Assembly (NCBI GenBank): GCA_964415245.1
Contig: CAYQAJ010000038.1
Location: 1 to 26,467 of the forward strand
Length of the DNA: 26,467 bases
DNA from: CAYQAJ01 sp964415245
GTDB lineage: Bacteria; Planctomycetota; Planctomycetia; Pirellulales; Pirellulaceae
Direction: 5' to 3'
The position numbers and the translations under genes were made by a program. Under the pieces are notes generated by a model. The model saw only the letters and a list, made by a program, of their open reading frames with translations. It had not been told where the DNA came from and did not search any database. This document shows positions 14,049 to 22,922 of the stretch, piece by piece. Each line of letters opens with the position of its first letter. Position 1 is the stretch's first letter.

Positions 14049-14145
14049 GCTGGCGTGCCGAGGATACTAGGTTGAATCGCCAAATCCCGCCCCGCGTATC
14101 GTCCTTGGCGCCGCTGTTCTTCCAACTCAATATGGGGAAACGTAC

Positions 14146-14715
14146 ATGCGTATTGTGAACTGTGTGCTCGCCGTCGGCATGCTTGTCATATTCTCTGCTG
14201 CCCATACCAATGCACAGGACGCCCCGATGCCCAAGCCGGGCAAGGCGCACGAGATCTTTGCCAAGGACGCGGGTATCTGGGACTGCGACGTGAAGATGTA
14301 TTTCGCCGGACCGGATATGCCGCCGTCGGAGTTCAAGGGCCAGGAGGTGATCGAGCTGGTCAGCGGCGGCATGTACCTGCAGACGACTTTTACCATCAAG
14401 ATGGGCGACGCGGGCGACTTCGAGGGGCACTCGTTGATGGGCTACGACCCGCGCACCAAAAAATACGTGGGCACGTGGGTCGACAATTTCACGTCGATTC
14501 CCAGCGCGCTGACAGGCGAATACGACGAAGTGGCCAAGACGCTCACGCTGCACGGCACGGTGGTCGATGAAGACGGCACGGAGCTCCCCAGCAAGCAGGT
14601 CATTACGTGGACGGACGACTCGAACAAGAAGCTCGACGTGTTTCTCATCGTGGACGCCGGCGATCAGAAGCTCGACGTCAAGCTCTTGGAGATGACGGCC
14701 AAGAAGCGAAAGTAG
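14146..14715 (+). CDS. Secreted DUF1579-family protein
   Basis: The 189-residue protein has a signal peptide (MRIVNCVLAVGMLVIFSAAH, cleavage probably after TNA). A DUF1579-like beta-rich domain follows: GIWDCDVKMYF, a GGMYLQTTF strand, DFEGHSLMGYDPRTKKYVGT and DNFTSIPSALTGEYDE. This family is common in planctomycetes and is predicted to bind a small ligand outside the cytoplasm; no activity is established. GGGGAAA before the ATG at 14146 supports the start. It appears to be a single gene, with 97 nt to the preceding MOSC gene and 43 nt to the next. Confidence 0.85.
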   Translation: MRIVNCVLAVGMLVIFSAAHTNAQDAPMPKPGKAHEIFAKDAGIWDCDVKMYFAGPDMPPSEFKGQEVIELVSGGMYLQTTFTIKMGDAGDFEGHSLMGYDPRTKKYVGTWVDNFTSIPSALTGEYDEVAKTLTLHGTVVDEDGTELPSKQVITWTDDSNKKLDVFLIVDAGDQKLDVKLLEMTAKKRK

Positions 14716-14758
14716 AGCGCGGCGGAGTACCGAAGCGCCGTGCCACGGTTTCCCTCGC

Positions 14759-15529
14759 TTGTCGAGCACCGACCACGTGGCGTATCGATCGAACGCGAAG
14801 TACGGCCTGTTGTTTCTCGCCAGTTCGGCCGCGCTGTGCTATGTCGCGTCGCGCGGTCACTTTTGGCAAATACTCCTTTGGCCGGCCGTTTCGTGCGGCG
14901 TCGTCGCATTTGCGTATCTGACCGGCGTGGTCGCGCTGTTGGGCAAGCGGCGGGACGGCACCCGCTCGTGGATCGCCGCGCTCGTGCTGGCGCCCTATAT
15001 CGAATTGGTGCGGCTCTTCGGGGCATTGCACGCAGTCCTTTCCCGCGAACCGGCCTGCCAGGCCGTCGGCGAAACGCTCTTCGTCGCGCGGCGATTGCGC
15101 GCGCTGCAATATCCGTTTCACTTGGCGATCCTGTTGGATTTGACGGCGGAGATCTGCGATCCCTGGTCGATTCGCACTTCCGAAGCGTATCGGTGTTATC
15201 CCATTCTCGACGCCGGCGCGGTATCACCCGAGGAACTGGTTGCCCTGGTGCGATCGTTGAACGTGCCGCATGGCCGGCGGCTGCTCGTTCATTGCGCCCT
15301 GGGCCACGGACGCACGGGCATGGTTGCCGCCGCCTGGCTGGTGGTATACGGCGGCGCGAAATCGGCCGACGAGGCGATCGCCATGTTGCAATCGGTGCGG
15401 CCCAGGATTCGACTGAATCGCCGGCAGCGGGCCGCGCTGGACGGCGCCGTCGAAATGATGCAAGCCGACGCGAAGCCGGTGCCTTCACCGGAGTCTGCGG
15501 CCGATGCAGTCTCAAGTGATGAAGCGTGA
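14759..15529 (+). CDS. Membrane-anchored dual-specificity/tyrosine phosphatase-like protein
   Basis: The 256-residue protein has two N-terminal membrane helices (YGLLFLASSAALCYVA and ILLWPAVSCGVVAFAYLTG, about residues 15-60) and a cytoplasmic phosphatase domain. The domain carries the C-x5-R signature HCALGHGRTG, with Cys179 as the expected nucleophile. A preceding Pro/Asp region (SPEELVALVRSLNVPHGR) is usual for DSP folds. It should remove phosphate from protein or lipid substrates at the inner face of the membrane. The start is uncertain: TTG at 14759 is used, but GTG at 14777 is equally possible, and neither has a clear Shine-Dalgarno. The next gene is another phosphatase-like protein. 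Confidence 0.8.
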   Translation: MSSTDHVAYRSNAKYGLLFLASSAALCYVASRGHFWQILLWPAVSCGVVAFAYLTGVVALLGKRRDGTRSWIAALVLAPYIELVRLFGALHAVLSREPACQAVGETLFVARRLRALQYPFHLAILLDLTAEICDPWSIRTSEAYRCYPILDAGAVSPEELVALVRSLNVPHGRRLLVHCALGHGRTGMVAAAWLVVYGGAKSADEAIAMLQSVRPRIRLNRRQRAALDGAVEMMQADAKPVPSPESAADAVSSDEA

Positions 15530-15672
15530 ACCGCAAGGTTGCGAATGCCTTCGGATCAGCGTCATCGCTGTTGCGCAAGCTTGGTAAGTTGACAAGCAAA
15601 CCCGTATGGCGCGAAAATGCGCGAGCACCGGCGAGCCGTTCCGGCATATGCCACTCGTGCCGAGGGGAACAC

Positions 15673-16671
15673 GTGAGATTCGCTTTGCTTTGCGTCGGCC
15701 TCGCTGGGGTGGTCTTCGGCGGTTGTTCCAAACCGCCAGGGGCTGAAAACGACCGGTCTCTGTCGCCCACGCCGCAGGCGAACCAATCGACCGACTGGGC
15801 GCCGGAGCCGCTGCACCAGGCGCATCTGCCCAATGGCTATCGGATTCACGAGAAGGTGATGTCGGGCGGCGAGCCGGAAGGGGACGAAGCGTTTCAAGAA
15901 TTGAAGGAGCTCGGCGTCAAGACGATCATCAGCGTCGACGGCGCCAAGCCGGATGTCGATACGGCCGCGAAGTACGGCATCCGCTACGTACACATTCCGT
16001 TTGGCTACGACGGCGTGCCCGAGGAGCAGGGGAGCGAGCTGGCCAAGGCGGTCCGCGATCTGCCCGGCCCCATCTACATCCATTGTCACCACGGCAAGCA
16101 TCGCAGCCCGGCCGGGGCGGCGGTCGCCTGCGTCGGCGCGGGGCTGATCGAACCAGAAAACGCGCTGATCGTGCTGCGCACCGCCGGAACGAGCGACCAC
16201 TATCGCGGGCTGTACCAGTCGGCGGAGCACGCGCGGCGATTCGAGGATGGATTGCTCGACGCCCTGAAGGCCAATTTCCCATCGAGCGTGCCGGTTCCGC
16301 CGATCGCCGAGTCGATGGTGGCGATCGAGCACACGCACGACCACCTCAAGGCGATCGAAGAGGCCGGTTGGAAATCGCCGCCCGAACAGCCCGACCTGGA
16401 GCCCGCGCACGAGGCGCTGCTGTTGCGCGAGCATTTCACCGAGTTGTTGCGGACCGACGAAGTAAAGCAGAAGCCCGAGCGCATGCAGGAGCTGCTTCGC
16501 GATACCGAAACAGCCGCCGGCGACCTGGAGTCGTCATTGCGGAATTGGTCGGATGCGGCGCAACCCATTCCCGCGGCCGTGACGGATTTGTTCGCGCACG
16601 TCACAAACAACTGCGCGACCTGCCACGCGAAGTTCCGCGACAACCCACGCGATGAGGCGCGAAACCGCTAG
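15673..16671 (+). CDS. Lipoprotein phosphatase-like domain fused to a cytochrome c'-like haem segment
   Basis: From GTG at 15673, preceded by GAGGGGAA, the 332-residue protein begins VRFALLCVGLAGVVFGGC, a lipoprotein signal with its cysteine at about residue 18. A DSP-like domain follows (YRIHEKVMSGGEPEGDEAF ... IISVDGAKPD) with the C-x5-R loop CHHGKHRS, Cys138 to Arg144. The last 100 residues are helical and end with a haem c motif CATCH (Cys314, Cys317, His318) only 14 residues from the end, as in cytochrome c'. A longer frame reaches 15526, overlapping the previous gene in GTGA, but its extra 49 residues bury the signal peptide. A haem c motif requires export, which agrees with the lipoprotein start. 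The combined function is unknown. Confidence 0.8.
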   Translation: MRFALLCVGLAGVVFGGCSKPPGAENDRSLSPTPQANQSTDWAPEPLHQAHLPNGYRIHEKVMSGGEPEGDEAFQELKELGVKTIISVDGAKPDVDTAAKYGIRYVHIPFGYDGVPEEQGSELAKAVRDLPGPIYIHCHHGKHRSPAGAAVACVGAGLIEPENALIVLRTAGTSDHYRGLYQSAEHARRFEDGLLDALKANFPSSVPVPPIAESMVAIEHTHDHLKAIEEAGWKSPPEQPDLEPAHEALLLREHFTELLRTDEVKQKPERMQELLRDTETAAGDLESSLRNWSDAAQPIPAAVTDLFAHVTNNCATCHAKFRDNPRDEARNR

Positions 16672-16908
16672 CGCCGGACTTGCTCAGCCGGCTTGGCGAC
16701 CTCCGGCAGGTCGGTGACGAAGATGGCGCCGCGCGGCCCATGGAACGTCTGATGCGACGCTTCGGCTACTACTTAGCGCGTGCCGTTGGAAATCAGAAAG
16801 CAGTCGATCCGTCCCTGCTCGCGGGGAGTTACGGATCCGACCAGTTCTCCTGGCAATTGGAACGACGGCTTTGCGCTGCGCAGGTAAGTGATGTCGCCTG
16901 AAGAAGTA
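16668..16908 (-). pseudogene. Gene remnant with internal stop on the minus strand
   Basis: The minus strand reads SGDITYLRSAKPSFQLPGEL, then VGSVTPREQGRIDCFLISNG and TR. A TAA follows (16773-16775), and the same frame continues VAEASHQTFHGPRGAIFVTD and LPEVAKPAEQVRR to TAG at 16668-16670. The composition looks like a real protein on both sides of the TAA, so one base change (for example TAC to TAA) may have broken it. Just upstream, another frame reads NYAPYFF, suggesting a frameshift too. I do not recognise the family. It overlaps the probable start of the unknown plus-strand gene. Confidence 0.45.
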
Positions 16909-19005
16909 CGGAGCGTAGTTTCCCGGTGTGTGGCGCCGCCGCGTTTTTTCGTGACGGGCGGGCGGCGACTACGCGTTGATTACGTGCCGCGGGAGGAGGT
17001 CTTCTGGGAGATCTACTTGGGACATTTGCTCGACGGCTCGCAGACCCGGGCCCGGGGGTCGTTCGAGACGTGGAACGTGCTGCTGGACGACGCGGCCCGC
17101 GCGGAAGAAGACGAACAATCATTCCCGCACGGGCCCTTATGCTCGATTCGGTTCGATGCGGGGGACGGCACGTTGCACGTCTGCCGCGGGCTTTTGGTTC
17201 GCGGGCATGAGACCTTCGAGCCGTCGCCAGGAGTGATCGACAGTCGGCCGTGCCTCAAGTGGCAAACCGAGCTGGTGGGCACTATCAAGCTCGACCGCTT
17301 CACCGACGGCGAGCACCTGGCCTGCGAGCTGGAAACCCATCTCGATCTGGCCGTGTGCGGGGTGAGCCGGCTGCCGATCACGTCGATCGAAACGCCGCTG
17401 CCCGAATTTTCGCTGGGCAATCTGGCGTACATCGGTGCGGCGCGAGTGCATGAATTGGCTCCGGCAGTAGATGCTAGCGCGGGAAGCGATTTAGAGCCGC
17501 GACGCGATTGGGTCGATCTCGTCGATGCGGCGCTCGCGCAGCCGGCGGCGTCGACCCGGCAAGCGCACTTGCTCGAAGCGGCGCTGCGTTCCTCGCCGGA
17601 AGTGCCGATCGCGGACCTGGCCGAGCGGCTCAACGAAAAGACTCGCCATCGTGGCTGGTCGGCTGATGACGTAGCGACGCTGTTCCGCACGCTGTTCCAC
17701 AACCTGGCCCTTTCGCCGTATACAAACTTCGTCGATCGGATGACCGCGCTCCTGTTGGAACTTGCGCGGCCCGAGCGGTTAGGCCCGGAGCCCGTTGTCG
17801 ACCTGTTTTCGTACATGCTGCGGCAGCTTGTGCGGCATCTCACGGCCTTCGATCTGGTGACGTTTCACAACCAGGGGGCGAACTACCCCGATGCGCTGGC
17901 CTTGGACACACTGTTGGCGGCATACCTGGCGTGTATCGGGCGGCATCCGGAGTTGTTTGGCGACGGGGAGAAACGCGCCGATTCCCGCGATGCGCGATTC
18001 CACCGGCTGCGCCGCCGCGCGCTTCGCCAGGCGTGTCTGGTACGCAAGCAATACGAAGGGTATCGTGTGCCCGACGAGCCGACGTCGCCGGGCGAGAACC
18101 TGCGCGTGCTTCCGGCGGCGATTGCACACGTGCCCGATGAGCAGCTATCGCAACCCTCGCGGCGCCGCAGGGAGCTGTATTCTGGCCGGCCGCTGGAATC
18201 GCTGCTCGATGCTACGGCAACCGCCGTGCTGCGGCGCTCGGTCGACGATTTGTCGCACGACGCAGAGCTGCGAGAGTTGGGGATGTCGCTATTCCTTGAT
18301 CGCCCGCTGGGCATGCTTCTGCCGCCGGGGCACGTCGACCGGACCGCGCTGCTTTCCTACGAGGCGTTCAGCCGCCGAATCGCAATCGAACGCCTCGCGC
18401 AATTGGCGGCGTGGACGCCAACTTCCAAGGTGGCGGCGTTTGACGCGCTGCGCGACCGGCTGACGCGGCTTCATGTCGCTGGCATAGCGGCGAGCGAACT
18501 GAGCGGCTTCCGTCGCCCGGGCGTCGTGTCGCTGGAAGATGCCCGGCTTGCCGCCGCCGACTTCGTCATCACGCGCACGACCCGACGGTCTTTATTCCGG
18601 CTTTGGGAACGCTACAATCTGGAGCCGCTGACCGCCGTGGCGCCCGACATGGCCCGGTTGATGTCGGAGGGACGGGGCGTGCTTTTGATTCGGTATCCGG
18701 CCGACGCGAATGGAAATCACCCGGTTGATGTCGGGCTGCATGAATCTGCGACGCCCCCGGAGCGAGCGGTTCTCGTGGCTTACGACCGGAACCTGCGACC
18801 GCGCGTCGAGTTGGGGTTGGAACCGCCCGATGTCCAACCGCCGCGCGATGTCGAGCCGGACTATCTCGAGTTAGGCGGCGAATACTGCCTCGCCCGCGGT
18901 CTGACGGTGCTGAAAGTGTGGGATATTGATGATGCGAGTGGCGCGTCGCGCTGCCGCGACCTGCGCTCGGCTCGCCTTCAGCTCTTGCCCCGAATCGAAA
19001 CATGA
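16891..19005 (+). CDS. Large protein of unknown function coupled to the glucosidase gene
   Basis: I do not recognise this 704-residue protein. It lacks a signal peptide and membrane helices. The first 190 residues look beta-rich (RLRVDYVPREEVFWEIYLG, LCSIRFDAGDGTLHVCRG). The middle is strongly helical (VDLFSYMLRQLVRHLTAFDL, LDTLLAAYLACIGRHPELF). The end has strand-rich segments (VLLIRYPADANGNHPVDVG, AVLVAYDRNLRPRVELGL). I prefer ATG at 16891, since AGG sits 6 nt before it; GTG at 16888 is adjacent. Its TGA overlaps the glucosidase ATG in an ATGA junction, so the two proteins are made together and probably act on related substrates or form a complex. That link is inferred from gene order only. 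Confidence 0.8.
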   Translation: MSPEEVRSVVSRCVAPPRFFVTGGRRLRVDYVPREEVFWEIYLGHLLDGSQTRARGSFETWNVLLDDAARAEEDEQSFPHGPLCSIRFDAGDGTLHVCRGLLVRGHETFEPSPGVIDSRPCLKWQTELVGTIKLDRFTDGEHLACELETHLDLAVCGVSRLPITSIETPLPEFSLGNLAYIGAARVHELAPAVDASAGSDLEPRRDWVDLVDAALAQPAASTRQAHLLEAALRSSPEVPIADLAERLNEKTRHRGWSADDVATLFRTLFHNLALSPYTNFVDRMTALLLELARPERLGPEPVVDLFSYMLRQLVRHLTAFDLVTFHNQGANYPDALALDTLLAAYLACIGRHPELFGDGEKRADSRDARFHRLRRRALRQACLVRKQYEGYRVPDEPTSPGENLRVLPAAIAHVPDEQLSQPSRRRRELYSGRPLESLLDATATAVLRRSVDDLSHDAELRELGMSLFLDRPLGMLLPPGHVDRTALLSYEAFSRRIAIERLAQLAAWTPTSKVAAFDALRDRLTRLHVAGIAASELSGFRRPGVVSLEDARLAAADFVITRTTRRSLFRLWERYNLEPLTAVAPDMARLMSEGRGVLLIRYPADANGNHPVDVGLHESATPPERAVLVAYDRNLRPRVELGLEPPDVQPPRDVEPDYLELGGEYCLARGLTVLKVWDIDDASGASRCRDLRSARLQLLPRIET

Positions 19006-22000
19006 GCCGCGATTCCAGTTCTGCCCCGCGCCGCCGCCGTACCCGTCGCGCTGCCCGCGACACGGCCGCCAAGTCGGATAGCGCCGTGGATAACGTCGCG
19101 GCAAGCGCGGCCGATGCGAGCGAGTCGGTCGAGATCCCGCCGCACGTAGCCTCGCGGCTGGGCGGAACCGCTGAGGATGAGCGGCTCGACCAGTCGTACA
19201 ACCGCCTGGCCAACTGGCATCGCTGGGGACCATACCTTGCCGAGCGTCAGTGGGGCACGGTGCGCGAAGACTACTCGGCCGACGGGAACTGCTGGACCTA
19301 CTTTCCCCACGACCATGCCCGCAGCCGCGCGTACCGTTGGGGCGAAGACGGTCTGCTGGGCATCTGCGACCGCGAATGCCGGCTCTGCTTCGCGCTGGCG
19401 CTATGGAACGAGCGCGACCCGTTCCTCAAGGAGCGGCTGTTTGGGCTGTCGGGACCAGAAGGAAACCACGGCGAGGATGTGAAGGAGTGCTATTACTACG
19501 TCGATTCGACGCCGACGCACTCGTACATGAAGGGGCTGTACAAGTACCCGCACGAGGAGTTCCCGTATGCGCGGCTCGTCGAGGAGAACCGCCGCCGCGG
19601 CCGGGGTGATCCGGAGTTCGAGCTGACCGATACCGGCATCTTCGCCGGCGACCGGTATTTCGACGTTGTGGCCGAATACGCCAAGGAGTCGCCCAACGAC
19701 ATCTTGATCCGCATCACGATCGTCAACCGCGGCCCCGAGTCGGCCGTGCTGCACCTCTTGCCGACGCTTTGGTACCGCAATACGTGGGTGTGGGGATGCG
19801 CGCACGAAGGGTGCGAAATCGCGCCTCGCATCGACGTTTCGCCCGAGGGAACGCTGATCGGCCGGCACGCGACGCTGGAGGAATTTCGCCTGGCGGCGGA
19901 AGCGGCCGACGACGGCACGGCATTCGAGTGGTTGCTCACGAACAACGAAACGAACGCCAAGCGGCTGTTCGGTGTGGCAAACACCAGCCGCTACGTGAAG
20001 GACGCCTTTCACGACTACGTTGTGCGGGGCGACAGCGCGGCCGTGAACCCGCGTCGGTTCGGCACGAAAGCGGCCGCACACTACCGGCTGGTGATCCCCG
20101 CCGGCGGTACGCGCCGCGTGCGGTTGCGGTTGTTTGCCGCCGAGTCGGCGCCGAGCGCTACACCCCATGCAGCGCTCGAGGCGGCGTTCGGCAACGCATT
20201 CGACGAAACGTTCGATCTTCGCCAAGCCGAAGCCGAGGCGTATTACACGCGCCGGCTCCCGGACACGCTCGACCCGGCCCAGCGGCTAATCGCCCGGCAG
20301 GCATGCGCGGGCCTGTTGTGGTCGAAACAGTTCTACCACTACGTGCTGGAGGACTGGCTCAAGGGGGACGCCGACACGCCTCCGCCGCCCCGCGAACGCC
20401 TGCACGGCCGCAACGCCGACTGGCAGCACCTGTACAACCGCGATGTCATCTCGATGCCCGACAAGTGGGAGTACCCGTGGTACGCCGCCTGGGACCTGGC
20501 TTTCCACATGATTCCGTTGGCCCGCCTCGACGCGCGATTCGCCAAGAACCAGTTGGAGCTGTTGTTGCGCGAGTGGTACATGCACCCCAACGGCCAGATA
20601 CCGGCTTACGAGTTTTGCCTGTCGGACGTCAACCCGCCAGTACACGCCTGGGCATGTTGGCGCGTGTATAAGATGTCGGCGCCGCGCGGACAGCGCGACT
20701 GGCGGTTCCTTTCCAGCACATTCCAGAAGCTGCTCATCAATTTCACCTGGTGGGTCAACCGCAAGGACGTACACGGTAGGCACCTGTTCTCGGGCGGTTT
20801 CCTTGGCCTGGACAACATCGGCGTGTTCGACCGCTCGAAACCGCTTCCCACGGGGGGCGTTCTCGAACAAGCCGACGGCACTGCGTGGATGGCGTTCTAC
20901 TGCGGCACCATGCTGTCGATGGCCCTGGAGCTCGCCAAGTACGACCCGGCGGCCGAGGACATNNNNNNNNNNNNNNNNNNNNNNNNNNNNNNNNNNNNNN
21001 NNNNNNNNNNNNNNNNNNNNNNNNNNNNNNNNNNNNNNNNNNNNNNNNNNNNNNNNNNNNNNCCATGCTGTCGATGGCCCTGGAGCTCGCCAAGTACGAC
21101 CCGGCGGCCGAGGACATTGCCTCGAAGTTCTTCGAGCACTTCGTACACATCGCCGACGCCATCAACACGCTGGGAGATGCCGGCCTGTGGCAGGAGGAGG
21201 ACGGATTCTACTACGATCAGATTCACACCGATGACAGTTCGACTCGGCTGCGACTGCGGTCGATCGTGGGGCTCATTCCGCTGTTGGCAGTGGAAGTGAT
21301 CGAGCGATCAGTGATCGATCGGTTGCCCGGATTCCGTAAGCGCCTCGATTGGTTCCTGCGTTACCGCGGCGACCTGGCCCGGCAAATCGCGTACATGGAG
21401 ACCGACGAGCAAGGCCGCTCGCAGGGGCGCTACCTGCTGGCGATTCCCTCGCGAAAGCGGTTGGCACGCGTGCTGAAATACGCACTGGACGAGAACGAGT
21501 TCCTCTCTCTCTACGGCGTGCGATCGTTGTCGAAGGTGCACGAGTCGAAGCCGTACCAGTGCGAAGTGGGTGGCGAGAAGCTGACCGTGCGGTACGTGCC
21601 GGGCGACAGCGACAGCGGGCTGTTCGGGGGCAACTCAAACTGGCGGGGCCCGGTATGGTTTCCCATCAATTACCTGCTCATCGAAGCGCTGGAACGCTAC
21701 CACCACTTCTACGGCGACAGCCTGCTGGTGGAGTGCCCCACGCGCTCGGGCAATTGGATGAACCTCAAGCAGGTGGCGCGCTTTCTGTGCCAGCGGCTCG
21801 TGCGGCTGTTTGTGCAAGACGCGAGCGGAAGACGGCCATACGAGAATTGCTCAGCCGGCGGAGTCGATCCGACCGACGGCGATCTCGTGCTCTTCCATGA
21901 ATACTTTCACGGCGACACGGGCCGGGGTCTGGGCGCCAGCCATCAAACGGGCTGGACGGCGCTAGTCGTGCGGTGCCTGGAGAAACTGGCCACTGGATAG
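19002..22000 (+). CDS. GH63/MGH1-type glucosidase, split by an artificial scaffold gap
   Basis: The protein has a low-complexity N-terminus (about residues 1-60). The characteristic opening of cytoplasmic GH63-like glucosidases follows: DERLDQSYNRLANWHRWGPY, LAERQWGTVREDYSADG and WTYFPHDHARSRAYRWGEDG. An (alpha/alpha)6 catalytic barrel comes next (MPDKWEYPWYAAWDLAFHMI, WYMHPNGQIPAYEFCLSD; later GLFGGNSNWRGPVWFPINYL). Such enzymes cleave alpha-glucosidic bonds in glucose-containing oligosaccharides. The window breaks the frame with 100 Ns at 20963-21062, flanked by an exact 55-bp duplicate. Removing one duplicate and the Ns (155 nt) leaves 2844 nt, an uninterrupted 947-residue frame ending at 22000. 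The ATG overlaps the stop of the preceding unknown gene. No signal peptide is visible. Confidence 0.9.
20908..21117. other. Scaffold gap: 100 Ns flanked by an exact 55-bp duplication
   Basis: Positions 20908-20962 and 21063-21117 are identical over 55 nt, and both copies abut the N run at 20963-21062. In one reading frame each encodes MLSMALELAKYDPAAED. This is what is left when two contigs that overlap by one k-mer (55) are joined with a default 100-N spacer. It is not a biological repeat. Any reading frame that crosses the Ns is artificial. Confidence 0.93.
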
Positions 22001-22212
22001 TGCGTTGGCACGCCGCCCTGTGGTGCCGCCGTCGCTGCCGTCCGTGGCCCCTGCGGCGAATCGAACGCAGTGAAGACGGCCGGCGGCAACGAGCCCTAAG
22101 TCGTTTCGCAGAAGTCTTTTGGACCCGAATTGGCGCTTCTCAGGGCATCCCCACCGACCCTGCGCCCTGGCGGCGGCACCGCGAACTATTCTGAGCACGC
22201 TCATTTTTATGC

Positions 22213-22258
22213 TTGACCCGGCCGACAACCACTCTATAATGTGAGCGTGGTCATAATA
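22213..22258 (+). promoter_or_regulatory. Promoter and operator-like dyad of the tetR-ubiB unit
   Basis: TTGACC (22213-22218), a 16-nt spacer and a perfect TATAAT (22235-22240) form a near-consensus sigma-70 promoter. Overlapping the -10 box, TATAATG (22235-22241) and CATAATA (22252-22258) make a 24-nt imperfect dyad, a likely site for the TetR product to repress its own operon. The remaining 22001-22212 interval after the glucosidase shows nothing I can assign. Confidence 0.75.
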
Positions 22259-22277
22259 ATGGCGTAGGCACTTTGCC

Positions 22278-22907
22278 ATGCGAATCACCGCACAAGCCAA
22301 GTCCGAAACTCGCCACCGCATCCTGGAGGTTGCGGCCGACCTGTTTCGCACCAAAGGATTCGAGTCCACCACCACCCGCGACGTCGCCCAGGCCGCCGGG
22401 ATCGCAACCGGCACACTGTTCAATTACTTCGCCACCAAGGAGACGATCGTGACGGAGTTGGCGGCCGAGGCACTCGCACGTGCCCGAAAACAGTTCGAGA
22501 AGGCCGAGCCCTCGGAAACGTTCGAGGAGGCGCTGTTCGCGCTGGTAGCGATCGAACTGCGGCAGCTCCGTCCGAGTCGCAAGTACATCGCCCCCATGCT
22601 GGAGACGGCCCTGTCGCCCCTAGCGGCCGGCCAGCGGAACGAGCCCGGCGAGGAGCTGCGAGTGCGCCACCTCGAAATGGTTGTATCACTCGCCCACAGC
22701 CACGGCTTCGGGGAGCTGTCGCCCGTCGCACTCCAATTGTATTGGACGCTGTACACCGGCGCCCTGGCGTTCTGGGCCAAGGACCGATCGCCCAAGCAAG
22801 AAGACACGCTTGCGCTGCTCGACGAGTCGCTGGCCATGTTCGCCGCGTGGCTGGCCGACAGTGCGAACGAAACCAAACGATCCAACGGCTCGAACAACAC
22901 GGAATAG
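22278..22907 (+). CDS. TetR/AcrR-family transcriptional regulator
   Basis: The 209-residue protein has the TetR N-terminal DNA-binding domain: SETRHRILEVAADLFRTKGF, then ESTTTRDVAQAAGIATGTLF and NYFATKETIV (about residues 9-58). A helical ligand-binding domain with no recognisable effector signature follows. A near-consensus promoter with an overlapping dyad lies upstream, which suggests autorepression. The UbiB-type kinase gene begins 15 nt after its stop codon and should be controlled with it. The ligand is unknown; membrane, quinone or lipid stress would be reasonable guesses from the neighbour. Confidence 0.92.
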   Translation: MRITAQAKSETRHRILEVAADLFRTKGFESTTTRDVAQAAGIATGTLFNYFATKETIVTELAAEALARARKQFEKAEPSETFEEALFALVAIELRQLRPSRKYIAPMLETALSPLAAGQRNEPGEELRVRHLEMVVSLAHSHGFGELSPVALQLYWTLYTGALAFWAKDRSPKQEDTLALLDESLAMFAAWLADSANETKRSNGSNNTE

Positions 22908-22922
22908 ACAAGGAGATCGCCC

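Noticed and set aside
15526..15672. 49-residue upstream extension of the phosphatase/haem lipoprotein
   Set aside because: It would bury the lipoprotein signal, and a good Shine-Dalgarno sits directly before GTG at 15673, although the GTGA overlap is suggestive.
16680..16901. 73-residue plus-strand frame before the unknown gene
   Set aside because: The opposite strand reads as more protein-like sequence, and this frame has no motif or ribosome-binding site.
20803..21299. Frames crossing the N run
   Set aside because: They exist only because the 155-nt artefact shifts the frame; collapsing the duplicate gives one continuous glucosidase.
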